From an uncultured bacterium (lineage in GTDB: Bacteria > Bacteroidota > Ignavibacteria > Kapaibacteriales > UBA4661), in the NCBI GenBank assembly GCA_937899715.1, contig CALCNX010000074.1, forward strand, positions 11,776-75,775: a stretch of DNA of 64,000 bases. The letters run 5' to 3'. Made by a program: the position numbers and the translations under genes. Within the stretch, counting starts at the first letter, position 1, and every line of letters starts with the position of its first letter. The notes under the pieces are model-generated. The model ran no database searches, was not told the origin of the DNA, and saw nothing but the letters and a program-made list of their open reading frames with translations. Positions 1 to 8,395 of this stretch are shown piece after piece.

Positions 1-629
1 AGCGGCTTGAGGTAATGCGCATGAATTTCCGGCAAAAGTTTCCTCTTATCTCCAAAAGCCTGTGGAATCATAACTTTTGGCGAGAAGCCGTATCGCAAAT
101 ACAGCCATTTTCCGAGCGCATTGTTAAAGAGCCTTCCCCCTTGCTCCATTTGCGGCAGCGACCACATCCACGAGTTTGCTATCACGAGACGGCTCGCATT
201 TTCTGCATGATTAACAGCATAGTCAAGCGCAATTGGACCGCCATAATCTTGTGTAATAATCGTGATATTTCGCAAGTCAAGTGCCTTAATAAACGCGCTA
301 AGCCTTTCAGCGTGAGCTTGAGGCGTATAATCAGCATCGCCGGGTTTATCAGAAAGCCCAAAACCCAAGTGATCAAGCGCCACGCAGCGATACTTCGCTG
401 AAAGCCGCCGTATGCAATGCCTATACAGAAACGACCATACTGGCGTACCGTGCACCATCAGCAGCACATCTCCTTCGCCTTCATCTACATAGTGCATGGA
501 ATGCCCATGAATAGCTATGTATCTAGATAAAAAAGGGTATTCCTTTTGATTTACCCAATTATTATTTGTTGTTTTTGACTTTGCAATAACAACTTCTTTT
601 TGAGTACCTTGCTTACTAATGCTTTCCAT
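1..629 (-). CDS. haloalkane dehalogenase-like alpha/beta hydrolase, 3' end outside the window
   Basis: Reading the minus strand from the ATG at 629 gives an open frame of about 209 codons that runs off the window. Residues 60-70 carry the oxyanion motif HGTPVWSFLYR, and residues 127-131 carry QDYGG, the nucleophile elbow with Asp128 where most alpha/beta hydrolases have Ser. Asp in the elbow plus an HG-x-P-x-x-S-x-x-x-R motif is typical of haloalkane dehalogenases and related fluoroacetate or epoxide hydrolases. In characterised haloalkane dehalogenases the residue after the nucleophile is usually Trp and helps bind halide; here it is Tyr129, so the substrate is uncertain. The catalytic His and cap domain lie outside the window. 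It starts 31 bases downstream of a TetR gene on the same strand, which suggests co-regulation. Confidence 0.85.
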   Translation of the reverse strand, partial: MESISKQGTQKEVVIAKSKTTNNNWVNQKEYPFLSRYIAIHGHSMHYVDEGEGDVLLMVHGTPVWSFLYRHCIRRLSAKYRCVALDHLGFGLSDKPGDADYTPQAHAERLSAFIKALDLRNITIITQDYGGPIALDYAVNHAENASRLVIANSWMWSLPQMEQGGRLFNNALGKWLYLRYGFSPKVMIPQAFGDKRKLLPEIHAHYLKP

Positions 630-660
630 TGCTTTTCTCCAAAAATAACAGGTGATAAAT

Positions 661-1275
661 TCACAAAAAACGTGATTGATATTGCGGTCTCAAGCACTCT
701 AGCACCTCACGCAAAGGATACGTGCCGGGCTGCTGAACCAAGTGAGTACAAATACCGTCAATGAGAGCAAAGAGTAATCGCGCTTCCGCTTTGGGGTTAT
801 GCGGAGTATTTGCCGACATTGGAGGCAACACAGGCTCTGAGGCAGCACAAAAGACCTCTAACTGCGACAAAATCAGCCGCTCAAACTCCTGCACCCTACC
901 GCCCAAGCGCTCCAGCGTCGCAGGTTGCGCACGCAGGCTATGCACCAATCGCCAAAAAGACTGGTGCTTTAGGGTTAGCAGGCACGCATTTTCAATAAAA
1001 TCAAACAGACTGGGCTTCTCTGCACCCACCCGCGCAGAAACGAGAAAGGAATCTTGGACATCGCTCCACCCTTTCTCAAAAATTGCCACCAAAAGCTCAT
1101 CTTTGCTGGCAAAATAATTGTACATCAGCCCCTGCGAAATCCCCGCCCGCTTCGCAATCGCACTTACGGCTGTATGCGCAAATCCCTGCTCTGCAAAAAG
1201 CTCCGATGCGGCTCGCACAATAGCAGCACGACTTTCATCTTGCATGGCTTCAAACTGTTTTTGTGTACGCGGCAT
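661..1275 (-). CDS. TetR/AcrR-family transcriptional regulator
   Basis: The 204-residue protein has the N-terminal TetR helix-turn-helix at about residues 15-62, with AGISQGLMYNYFASKDEL as the recognition helix region. The rest is a divergent, mostly helical ligand-binding domain. Length is normal for the family. A near-perfect palindrome lies just upstream of its start codon at 1301-1318, so autorepression is likely. The next gene downstream on the same strand is the dehalogenase-like hydrolase, which is probably a co-transcribed target. The ligand cannot be read from the sequence. The operator resembles that of fatty-acid-responsive FadR-type regulators, so an acyl-CoA or other hydrophobic ligand is one possibility, but this is inference. 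Confidence 0.92.
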   Translation of the reverse strand: MPRTQKQFEAMQDESRAAIVRAASELFAEQGFAHTAVSAIAKRAGISQGLMYNYFASKDELLVAIFEKGWSDVQDSFLVSARVGAEKPSLFDFIENACLLTLKHQSFWRLVHSLRAQPATLERLGGRVQEFERLILSQLEVFCAASEPVLPPMSANTPHNPKAEARLLFALIDGICTHLVQQPGTYPLREVLECLRPQYQSRFL

Positions 1276-1300
1276 AGCTAGTTTTTTTGCTCGTTTTTAT

Positions 1301-1318
1301 TGAATGACCATTCATTCA
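1301..1318. promoter_or_regulatory. TetR-type operator palindrome upstream of the TetR gene
   Basis: TGAATGA and TCATTCA are perfect inverted half-sites separated by CCAT, 26 bases upstream of the TetR start; the palindrome extends one more base pair at 1300 and 1319. The 18-base sequence differs at one spacer position from the published Bacillus FadR consensus TGAATGAMTANTCATTCA. Position and symmetry suggest an autoregulatory operator. Binding has not been shown here. Confidence 0.7.
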
Positions 1319-1380
1319 AAAATAATCTAAAAACAATCTACTTCCAAGTAATTTTTACAAGCTATTGATAAACAAGCACT

Positions 1381-1908
1381 TCACACTTTGGGGCGAAATG
1401 CTTTTATGATTTCTTCATTTGTTTCCAAATATGCCCCGCCAATCAAATCCAAACAATATGGCACGGCTGCAAACACAGCATCCAAACACTCCCGAATTGA
1501 CTTAGGTTTCCCCGGAAGGTTGATAATCAACGTTTTACCACGAATGCCTGCGGCTTGGCGCGAAAGAATAGCAGTCGGAACATACCGCAGCGACACCGAC
1601 CGCATCTGCTCACCAAAACCCGGCAGCATTTTCGTACACACCGCTTCTGTAGCTTCGGGAGTAACGTCGCGCAGCGCAGGACCCGTGCCGCCGGTGGTAA
1701 CCACAAGCGAGCACCCTTCTTCATCAGCAAGCTGCTTCAATGCCGCTTCAATACTCGCTTGGTCATCAGGAATAAGGCGATACATCGGCTCCCAGTCCGT
1801 TACAAGATATTGCTGTAATGTCGCAATAATTGCCTGACCCGAGACATCCTCATACACGCCTTGACTGGCGCGGTCGGAACAGGTTACAATGCCGATTTTC
1901 GCTTTCAT
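1381..1908 (-). CDS. mog: molybdopterin adenylyltransferase (MogA/MoaB family)
   Basis: The 175-residue protein adenylylates molybdopterin before molybdenum insertion in molybdenum cofactor synthesis, by family knowledge. It has the MoCF_biosynth fold motifs: TTGGTGPALRDVTPEA at residues 71-86, with the Gly-rich nucleotide/pterin site and catalytic Asp, and NLPGKPKS near the C-terminus. The length is slightly below E. coli MogA. Its ATG overlaps the stop of rnhB as ATGA (1905-1908), so the two are probably translationally coupled. Other cofactor genes (moaD, moaE) are 20 kb away in this window, so the pathway is dispersed. Confidence 0.93.
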   Translation of the reverse strand: MKAKIGIVTCSDRASQGVYEDVSGQAIIATLQQYLVTDWEPMYRLIPDDQASIEAALKQLADEEGCSLVVTTGGTGPALRDVTPEATEAVCTKMLPGFGEQMRSVSLRYVPTAILSRQAAGIRGKTLIINLPGKPKSIRECLDAVFAAVPYCLDLIGGAYLETNEEIIKAFRPKV

Positions 1909-2552
1909 AACTCTCCCTTTTTCGCTAACACGTTGCGAATGAACAACGTTCGATGCAGTGAACAGATGCCATACCTCATGATTGCCTCGCGATGCTGTTT
2001 GGTTGCATAGCCTTTGTGCTGCTTGAAACCGTATTCGGGAAATTGCTTATCTGCTTCGTCCCGCATCCACCTGTCGCGCGACACTTTGGCAACAATAGAA
2101 GCCGCAGCAATGCAGTCGTGAAGCATATCCCCATGAATAATCGTTTTGACGTTTACATATTCGTTGCTACGAAAATAATTACCGTCCACCAAGATTTGAT
2201 GCTCTCCAAGAGCATATTTCTGCGCAAAAGGATGCTGCTCCAACTCATGCAAGGCGAGGTGCATAGCACGCATGGTTGCTTGAAGTATGTTTATGTTGTC
2301 TATCACCGACACGGACACAAACCCAATACCGATAAGCGCCCCCCCATCTGCATTCGCAGTCATAATACGCTCAAAAACTTGTTCGCGTTGGCGTGCTGTC
2401 AGTAACTTAGAATCGCGCACCCCTGAGGTATCAAACCCTTTCGGTAAAAATGCCGCCGCCGCCACAAGCGGACCTGCCAAGCAGCCACGCCCAGCCTCGT
2501 CGAGACCGATTTCTTGAGTATGAGCGGGATTTTTTTGAAGACGCTTTGGCAT
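1905..2552 (-). CDS. rnhB: ribonuclease HII
   Basis: RNase HII cleaves the RNA strand of RNA-DNA hybrids and starts removal of single ribonucleotides from DNA. The protein carries DEAGRGCLAGP at residues 18-28, with the first two catalytic acidic residues, followed by LVDGNY and the AAASIVAKVSRD segment. I chose the ATG at 2552 because it leaves a normal N-terminus of 15 residues before the first motif. An earlier ATG at 2615 would add 21 hydrophobic residues not expected in this cytoplasmic enzyme. The gene overlaps mog by 4 bases (ATGA). Confidence 0.95.
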   Translation of the reverse strand: MPKRLQKNPAHTQEIGLDEAGRGCLAGPLVAAAAFLPKGFDTSGVRDSKLLTARQREQVFERIMTANADGGALIGIGFVSVSVIDNINILQATMRAMHLALHELEQHPFAQKYALGEHQILVDGNYFRSNEYVNVKTIIHGDMLHDCIAAASIVAKVSRDRWMRDEADKQFPEYGFKQHKGYATKQHREAIMRYGICSLHRTLFIRNVLAKKGEL

Positions 2553-2611
2553 TAACTGAAGTATGAATAACAGAAAAGTATAACTCCCGAAAAATTTACC
2601 ACAGCGTGAAA

Positions 2612-3259
2612 TCACCGCATCGGCGGAATGGTGCGTGCCGTAAAATGGAGAGTCTCGGCGGGTTCAACAAATTCCATCAAATCCCCGTGAAAACGGATAA
2701 CGTACAGCCCCTCACGATGCGCCAGCATGATTGCCTCTTGCGTGGCTTCAGCAGCAGCTATCAAGCCGTAAAGCGTCTTTCCGGCAAATTCAGGAAAGAA
2801 AGAATGAAATCGCTTCATAATCTGAAGCGTTTGCTCTACCGCACGTGCATCTAAGCGGCTTTTAACTTCCACAATCCATCCGTCATTCCGCGAACCGTTA
2901 TTAAAACCAAAACCATCTATTTCGATATGCTCACCATTTATCGTGCGGTGCAAATACTTTGTAAACGCCTCAACGCCAAAGTGCTGCACAAGTAATTGCT
3001 CTGCCGAAGGAAGCGCCAGCGATTCGGTAAAGGAGCCGAATTTGTTTGACAGACCACCGATTTGCTTGCCTAACTCACGGAGTTGACGGTCGGTTTCGCG
3101 AAACTGCCTATCAGTTTCTTCGCGCTGCTCACGGAAGAGACGGTCACTCTCCTCGCGCTGCTCGCGAAACTGGCGGTCAGTTTCGCGAAATTGGCGATCG
3201 GTTTCTTTTTGTCCTATCGCAATAGATGCAACAAGGGTTTTCAATTCTTCATCGGTCAT
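2612..3259 (-). CDS. coiled-coil protein with a PD-(D/E)XK nuclease-like domain (DUF3782-like)
   Basis: From the ATG at 3259 this is a 215-residue protein. Residues about 15-70 are a highly charged coiled coil built from repeated units such as ETDRQFRE and REQREESD. The C-terminal half contains EIDGFGFN followed by WIVEVKSRLD, which matches the D...ExK arrangement of PD-(D/E)XK nucleases. Similar proteins with a coiled coil and restriction-endonuclease-like fold are common in cyanobacteria and Bacteroidota and are usually annotated DUF3782; their function is unknown. A start at 3328 is open but lacks support. It sits between folE and rnhB on the same strand. Confidence 0.85.
   Translation of the reverse strand: MTDEELKTLVASIAIGQKETDRQFRETDRQFREQREESDRLFREQREETDRQFRETDRQLRELGKQIGGLSNKFGSFTESLALPSAEQLLVQHFGVEAFTKYLHRTINGEHIEIDGFGFNNGSRNDGWIVEVKSRLDARAVEQTLQIMKRFHSFFPEFAGKTLYGLIAAAEATQEAIMLAHREGLYVIRFHGDLMEFVEPAETLHFTARTIPPMR
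3080..3207. repeat. in-gene tandem repeat encoding coiled-coil heptads
   Basis: Imperfect repeats of about 21-33 bases with the core TCGCGAAACTG/TTCGCGCTGCTC encode the RQFRETDRQFREQREE-type coiled coil of the nuclease-like protein. Copy number could vary between strains by slippage. Confidence 0.6.
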
Positions 3260-3355
3260 GGCATTCTGCTGCTTTGATGAAACGGACGCTCTGTTTTGAA
3301 CGATAACATTAAACAAAAATACGCACAAAACGCTTTATCCGCAACCACATCTCAC

Positions 3356-4183
3356 TTACGCAATCAACGTCAGAAACTCACTTCGCATTGCCTCATTCTC
3401 AGCAATAGAACCTCGCACGGCAGTTGTAATCATCAGCGCCTTATCTTCTTCACTGTTAACGCCACGGGCAATCATACAGTAATGACGAGATTTAATAACC
3501 ACAATCACCGCTTTAGGCTTGAGCAGGTTTGTGAGATAATCTGCAATTTGTTCACCGAGTTCCTCTTGAATCTGCCCGCGCCGCCCGAACCAATCCACAA
3601 TGCGTGTCAACTTGGACAAACCAATCACCGACTCTCCCGGAATGTAACCAATAGCACACGTGCCGGAAATAGTCTGCCAATGATGCGAGCAAACCGACAT
3701 CACGCCAATTCCTTTGCTGATGACCAGTTCCTTCACATTCTTGCGATTGGGGAAAACGGTGCATTTAGGAGGTGCTTCGTAGCGACCCCGAAAAATCTCA
3801 TCTATCCACATCTTTGCAAGGCGGTTTGGTGTCTCGCGGGAATTGGGGTCGTTACGGTCGATGCGCAAAATATCGAAGAGTTCACCCATTTTTTCTTCCG
3901 CAAGCCGCTTCATTTCCTCACGTTCGTCGTTTGTCAAGACCACATTCCCGTTTGCATCGAACAAACGATACCCCAAGGAGCTAAAACGCGGCAATTTTTC
4001 CGTTTCCGGCAAGGCAGGAAGCGGCATATCACCTGTGTCGAGGTCTATTTCCTCCGTCACGGTGCTGATGAGTGCGATTGGCGTAACATTGGGGGAGCTA
4101 TTGGCTACACCGTTGCCATAGCCATTAGTAGGAAAGCCGTTCATGCCATTTTTATTGCTTGAGCCAAGCTCTTCGGGATTCAT
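3356..4183 (-). CDS. folE: GTP cyclohydrolase I
   Basis: FolE converts GTP to 7,8-dihydroneopterin triphosphate, the entry step to folate, biopterin-like pterins and, through QueD, queuosine. The catalytic core occupies residues about 95-275. Predicted zinc ligands are Cys165 and His168 in VCSHHW and Cys236 in SRHYCM, with the active-site motif GLSKLTRIV at 188-196. The first 95 residues are an unusual low-complexity Asn/Gly/Pro-rich extension not found in E. coli FolE. The start codon overlaps the stop of the upstream pterin synthase gene as ATGA (4180-4183), indicating a coupled pair. Confidence 0.95.
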   Translation of the reverse strand: MNPEELGSSNKNGMNGFPTNGYGNGVANSSPNVTPIALISTVTEEIDLDTGDMPLPALPETEKLPRFSSLGYRLFDANGNVVLTNDEREEMKRLAEEKMGELFDILRIDRNDPNSRETPNRLAKMWIDEIFRGRYEAPPKCTVFPNRKNVKELVISKGIGVMSVCSHHWQTISGTCAIGYIPGESVIGLSKLTRIVDWFGRRGQIQEELGEQIADYLTNLLKPKAVIVVIKSRHYCMIARGVNSEEDKALMITTAVRGSIAENEAMRSEFLTLIA

Positions 4184-4638
4184 AGTAGTTCCGCCGTTTC
4201 ATGGCTCACCGCAAAACGCTTAATTTTAACGGGGTCGCCGAAATATTCAACAAAATTGTTTTCGGATTCAAAGAGTTTCAAGGCGTGCAGCTTGCCGCTC
4301 GGTAGCTTGTTTTCAAGGATTTGCCAGAACATGACGGCGACATTTTCGGCGGTCGGAATAATTCCCTCCAGAAAATCAACATCATAGTTGAGGTGTTTAT
4401 GGTCAACCTTCTCAATAATTTCTTCTTCGATAATATCACGGAGCCTTTTCAAGTCAATAACGTAGCCCGTTTCGGGGTCAGGCTGCCCCACGACGGTTAC
4501 TTCCAAGACGTAGTTGTGCCCATGCCCGCGCGGATTATTGCACTTATCGAAAATGGCTTCATTACGGTCGTTATCCCATGCAGGATTGTAGAGTCTATGC
4601 GATGCCGAAAAATGGCACTTACGAGTAACGTACACCAT
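4180..4638 (-). CDS. 6-pyruvoyl-tetrahydropterin synthase / 6-carboxy-tetrahydropterin synthase family protein
   Basis: The 152-residue enzyme belongs to the PTPS/QueD family, which acts on the product of GTP cyclohydrolase I. Zinc ligands His14, His39 and His41 are present (FSASHRL and GHGHNY). The segment DKCNNPRGHGHNY closely resembles the eukaryotic biopterin-pathway PTPS motif, with the catalytic Cys33 directly before NNP. E. coli QueD differs here. This and the coupling to folE suggest tetrahydrobiopterin-type pterin synthesis, which is known in green sulfur bacteria, but queuosine synthesis cannot be excluded. The gene is first in the folE pair. Confidence 0.92.
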   Translation of the reverse strand: MVYVTRKCHFSASHRLYNPAWDNDRNEAIFDKCNNPRGHGHNYVLEVTVVGQPDPETGYVIDLKRLRDIIEEEIIEKVDHKHLNYDVDFLEGIIPTAENVAVMFWQILENKLPSGKLHALKLFESENNFVEYFGDPVKIKRFAVSHETAELL

Positions 4639-4760
4639 GAGCGTTTGCCTTTCGGTGGTTGATTTGAGGTAAAAAAGTGGTGAAAGCGCTTACAGGCTAT
4701 TTGAAGCTATTTGAATTTGAGCTATCATCAATTCGTCAAAAACCGTCCTTTCTCAGAAAC

Positions 4761-4795
4761 GAAAAAGCCGCGTCTCTATTGTGGAGAACGCGGCT
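4761..4795 (-). terminator. rho-independent terminator
   Basis: AGCCGCGT (4766-4773) pairs with ACGCGGCT (4788-4795) with an extended inner stem. On the minus strand the hairpin is followed by TTTTTC. It lies 77 bases past the stop of the large outer-membrane protein gene ending at 4872. The rest of 4639-4871 holds no recognisable gene. Confidence 0.75.
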
Positions 4796-4871
4796 AAAAT
4801 ATCAAAGCGTGTCATCAAAGCGCACCCAGATACCGCTTCAAATCGCTTCTTTTCACTATTATATTTTGCTC

Positions 4872-7800
4872 TTAAAAATTATAGCCAAAACCTACTACCA
4901 CTCGTGGCAGCATAAGCCCACCCTGCAAATTCTGCCATGCCATATCAACTTTTATGGGATATTGCCCCAATAAGTACGTGCGCAAGCCCACGCCAACGGA
5001 CACCAACAAATCACCATCGGCAAGACCGACATACTGATTGAAAGTATCAAAAAGCGCACGCGGCGTGTTCAGGCGAAGCGTATTTGTCCACGCACTTCCG
5101 GCATCCACGAAAACCACACCCTGCAAGCCGTTCAAAAGGCTATTCAAAAAGCCGGAGGTGTTCTCGCTGGAAAGAATGGAGACGCGGCACTCAAGATTCG
5201 CAACGAAAAAATTACGCCCTTGCGCATCGGCAATGGAAAAGGCACGCATCGGCATTACGGCTTGAGCAAAATAAATGTCCTCGGCGCGATTAAACGGCAG
5301 AATATCGGGACCGATAGAGCGCCCCAGCACAACGTTTTCCTGACCACCGGCGAGAAAGTTCTGCTGCGTTCCACCCAGATTCGTTCCCGCAGCAACGCGA
5401 CCAACGACGGTGGCGATATTTTTAATCGGAATATATTGGCGGTAATCCCCAAAAATACGTGCAAAGGACTGTCCAGCCATACCGGGTACGCCTTCGACCT
5501 GTACGAAACTCCGCGCGCCCGATGTCGGTCCGAAGTAACCCATTTCGCTGTTATCCATCACAAAGCGCAGTTCCGGCGCAAGCACAAAGTCCGTACGATT
5601 TACCTGTGTACTGGTCGCTTGCAGACTCTCACGCACACTGACTAACGCTGCCAGCTTTCCTTCCAGTCGCATTGTTTGCGAAAGCGGAAGCGTTGCCTTG
5701 AACGCAGCGCCCCAATACGTCAGCAGACTAGGAATTGCCTCGCGCTGCTCAATAATATACGCTCCTCTGGCATAACGAAATATACTTGCCTCGTAATCTA
5801 TCAGTTCCGGCAAATAGCTGTAGGAAATAAATTCGTCGTTATTCCAATATGATAGAGGCATGACGCTTGCCGTCGCAAAGAGACGGTGATTTCCGAGCGG
5901 GTCTGTCCAGAGCGCTTGACCGGATAAAGCAAAATTACTAATAAATGTCTGCTGACTTTGTGCGCCCCAGCCCCCGAAGAATGTATCAAATGTTGGGGTA
6001 AGAAACCACGAAAGCAAACCTAAGCCATACTCCATCGGAACAGAGGGATACTTACCCGGAACAGTGTAATCGCTGGCTTCCAGAGCGTTTTGACGAGCCG
6101 TTTGCGCTAGAACCTCAGGCTTCGGCTCTACCATTTTTTGCCCTTCAAAGGTCAGGTCAACTTTACCATACCCACGCAATGTATCAGGCGTTTGCTGCAC
6201 GATAATGCCGTCATTCGGATTCGTTGTGCCCTCACCATTGCCCGCTGTTGGCAGCGTTGCGCGACCAAGTGCTTTTTCTGCCGCAGATTCACGCTCTAGG
6301 CTCTGCTTGCGGAGTTCTGTCGGCTCCGGATCCTTGATTTTACGGTCAGCGGGTGCATTGCTCATGGTAAAGATATTCAACGCACCTTTTTTTAATGCTG
6401 CAAGCGACATTTTTGAGCCGTCGCGCGTCAACCCGAATTCTCTCATTCCGGCAAGGAGACTTGTACGCGGGGTAAATGTTTTGGCGGCAAGGTTGTAGTC
6501 AATAGCATTATAGATACCGTTGCGGTCGGATACAAAAAGAAGCCGCTTCCCGTCTTGCGTAACCGACAATGCTGTTTTGCGTTCTTGAGGAGTGCTGGTA
6601 ATGCGCTCTATGCGCTTTGTGGCGAGACTCAAGGCATACACATCAGAGCTTTGTACGGCATAATCCCACATTGCAACCGTTGCCGAGGATGTATTAGTCG
6701 AAAGTGTACCTAAGCGATTCGAGAGAAAATAGAGCGTCTTACCATCAGGCGACCACGCAGGCTCGGATTCGGTAAAAACATCATTGGTGAGTTTGGTGAG
6801 CTTTTTTGCTGTCAGGTCGTAAAGATAAAGATTTGCGGCTTCATTCTCGCTTGCCGTGAGAGCAATGGACTTACCGTCAGGCGCAAAAGCAATGCCCGTA
6901 ATATTCTGCAAACTGGTTTCAATACGCTGCTGTGCGCCCGTGTTGGGATTTGCCAGAACAATTCCATCATAACCACCGCCCGAAGCCACCGCCGCAAGCT
7001 GCGTTCCGTCTGCTTTCCACGAAAGCAAGGACGCGCCCGTACGCAACAAAGAACGCTCCCATTCAAAATCCCTGCCTGTGCTGAGAATACGCTCGGTACG
7101 CTTTTGCTGTTTGCCATCAAACTGCACCATCACTTGCCACTGCGCGTTCCGTTCAGCGCCGCCCTGTGCCGAAAGGTATGCGAGCTTATCCCCCGTTTTG
7201 TCGCTCACGGGCGACCATGCAGGGTCGGCATTCATAAATGAACCATCTTTTTCGGTGTCGGTTATGCGCGTCGCAATTTTTTCAATGTCTTCATATTTTG
7301 CAATATCCGGGCTGTACACTTCCTTGAGGTCGCGCCGCCAAATCGTTGAAAAACCTTCCAAACTCAACCCAAATGTTGAGCGAAAAGCACTTTCCACAGA
7401 ACGCAGTCCGCGAGTCCGTGTGACGAGTTCTCCAATGCGTCCGGCACCAAATTTTTCGCCGACATACCAAAAGAAAGCGTGACCGACCGGCACACGCAGC
7501 GTCGGCTCCAAAGCACTGAGCGAGGTAAAACGGTCGCTTAGAATAATATCACGAAGCGCCATATCGGTCTCTACACTCATACCGTCATTGCTAAGGTATT
7601 CCGCAAGCCCGCCTGAAAACCAAACAGGCAAATCAAATTGCCCTCCCACCGAGGGAGGCATAGCAGCACCATGAAAAACCGTATTCAAAACGCCATGAAC
7701 GAGTTCTCGTGCCAATGAGCGCTTAAAATCATACCAATCGCCATTAAAAGCAACTATCATTCGATTGCGACGCACATCGTTCACATTTAGCAGTCCCTTG

Positions 7801-8147
7801 GGAACAAGAATGTCACGGGCGTTGGTTTGAAGCGCTTCGTTCGGCGAATTGTAAATAATGACATCCAATTTTTCGGTAAAAGACAAGCCCAAAACACGCT
7901 GTACTGTTTTGAAGGATTCTTCAAGCGTTGCTGCGGCATACTGCCCCAGATACGCGCCGCCCTGATGGTGATAGACATCAAAACTACGCGATTGGACAAT
8001 GTGCCAATCAAAGCGCTCATACTGCGGCGACATTCGCCCGAACTGCTGGGCAGAAGCAGGAAGCATCGTAAACAGAGATATGCCGACAAAAGCAAACACC
8101 AAAGCGGCTTTTGCACGACCGAAGCGTGAAAACATGATGGAATTCAT
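4872..8147 (-). CDS. outer-membrane protein: degenerate peptidase-MA-like domain, PD40 beta-propeller and C-terminal beta-barrel
   Basis: The 1091-residue protein begins with a signal peptide (hydrophobic core at 14-30, cut after ASA near 33). Residues about 55-290 resemble the peptidase-MA gluzincin fold, but the HExxH motif reads RELVH (147-151) and the downstream glutamate motif reads WFSGGLAEY. Zinc ligands are therefore missing and proteolysis is unlikely. Residues about 300-620 contain PD40/TolB-type repeats such as PAWSPDGKTLYFLSNR. The last 350 residues look like a surface-antigen/BamA-type beta-barrel ending in GFGYNF, a terminal Phe typical of outer-membrane proteins. This architecture is common in Bacteroidota and of unknown function. 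ATGs at 8147 and 8135 are both possible starts. Confidence 0.9.
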   Translation of the reverse strand: MNSIMFSRFGRAKAALVFAFVGISLFTMLPASAQQFGRMSPQYERFDWHIVQSRSFDVYHHQGGAYLGQYAAATLEESFKTVQRVLGLSFTEKLDVIIYNSPNEALQTNARDILVPKGLLNVNDVRRNRMIVAFNGDWYDFKRSLARELVHGVLNTVFHGAAMPPSVGGQFDLPVWFSGGLAEYLSNDGMSVETDMALRDIILSDRFTSLSALEPTLRVPVGHAFFWYVGEKFGAGRIGELVTRTRGLRSVESAFRSTFGLSLEGFSTIWRRDLKEVYSPDIAKYEDIEKIATRITDTEKDGSFMNADPAWSPVSDKTGDKLAYLSAQGGAERNAQWQVMVQFDGKQQKRTERILSTGRDFEWERSLLRTGASLLSWKADGTQLAAVASGGGYDGIVLANPNTGAQQRIETSLQNITGIAFAPDGKSIALTASENEAANLYLYDLTAKKLTKLTNDVFTESEPAWSPDGKTLYFLSNRLGTLSTNTSSATVAMWDYAVQSSDVYALSLATKRIERITSTPQERKTALSVTQDGKRLLFVSDRNGIYNAIDYNLAAKTFTPRTSLLAGMREFGLTRDGSKMSLAALKKGALNIFTMSNAPADRKIKDPEPTELRKQSLERESAAEKALGRATLPTAGNGEGTTNPNDGIIVQQTPDTLRGYGKVDLTFEGQKMVEPKPEVLAQTARQNALEASDYTVPGKYPSVPMEYGLGLLSWFLTPTFDTFFGGWGAQSQQTFISNFALSGQALWTDPLGNHRLFATASVMPLSYWNNDEFISYSYLPELIDYEASIFRYARGAYIIEQREAIPSLLTYWGAAFKATLPLSQTMRLEGKLAALVSVRESLQATSTQVNRTDFVLAPELRFVMDNSEMGYFGPTSGARSFVQVEGVPGMAGQSFARIFGDYRQYIPIKNIATVVGRVAAGTNLGGTQQNFLAGGQENVVLGRSIGPDILPFNRAEDIYFAQAVMPMRAFSIADAQGRNFFVANLECRVSILSSENTSGFLNSLLNGLQGVVFVDAGSAWTNTLRLNTPRALFDTFNQYVGLADGDLLVSVGVGLRTYLLGQYPIKVDMAWQNLQGGLMLPRVVVGFGYNF

Positions 8148-8289
8148 ATAGAATACTCACAAAAAGGTGAGGGAAAACAGGAAGCAGACAGGTTTACTGC
8201 CTGCATAGAAGAACGGTTGGGGGTACGAAAAGTTACATTTTGAGCGTGGTTTGTGCTGCACTCACAGTTTACAGAAAAAAAATGAAAAA

Positions 8290-8310
8290 TGCGCATAGAA
8301 AATATGCGCA
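8290..8310 (-). terminator. probable rho-independent terminator
   Basis: TGCGCATA and TATGCGCA form a perfect 8-base stem with a 5-base loop. On the minus strand the hairpin is followed by TTTTTCATTTTTTTTC. It probably ends transcription of the lipoprotein gene that stops at 8557, although 246 bases and an inverted repeat lie between. Confidence 0.6.
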
Positions 8311-8395
8311 GCCTATTGTTTTAGACGCACAGAGACACAGAATCGCTTAAAATAGCAGACAATTTTCAATACTTCAGACAGGAACTACAATTGGT

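Noticed and set aside
3296..4162. 288-codon plus-strand open frame antisense to folE
   Set aside because: The minus strand encodes a complete GTP cyclohydrolase I; this frame has Cys/His-rich composition typical of antisense reading.
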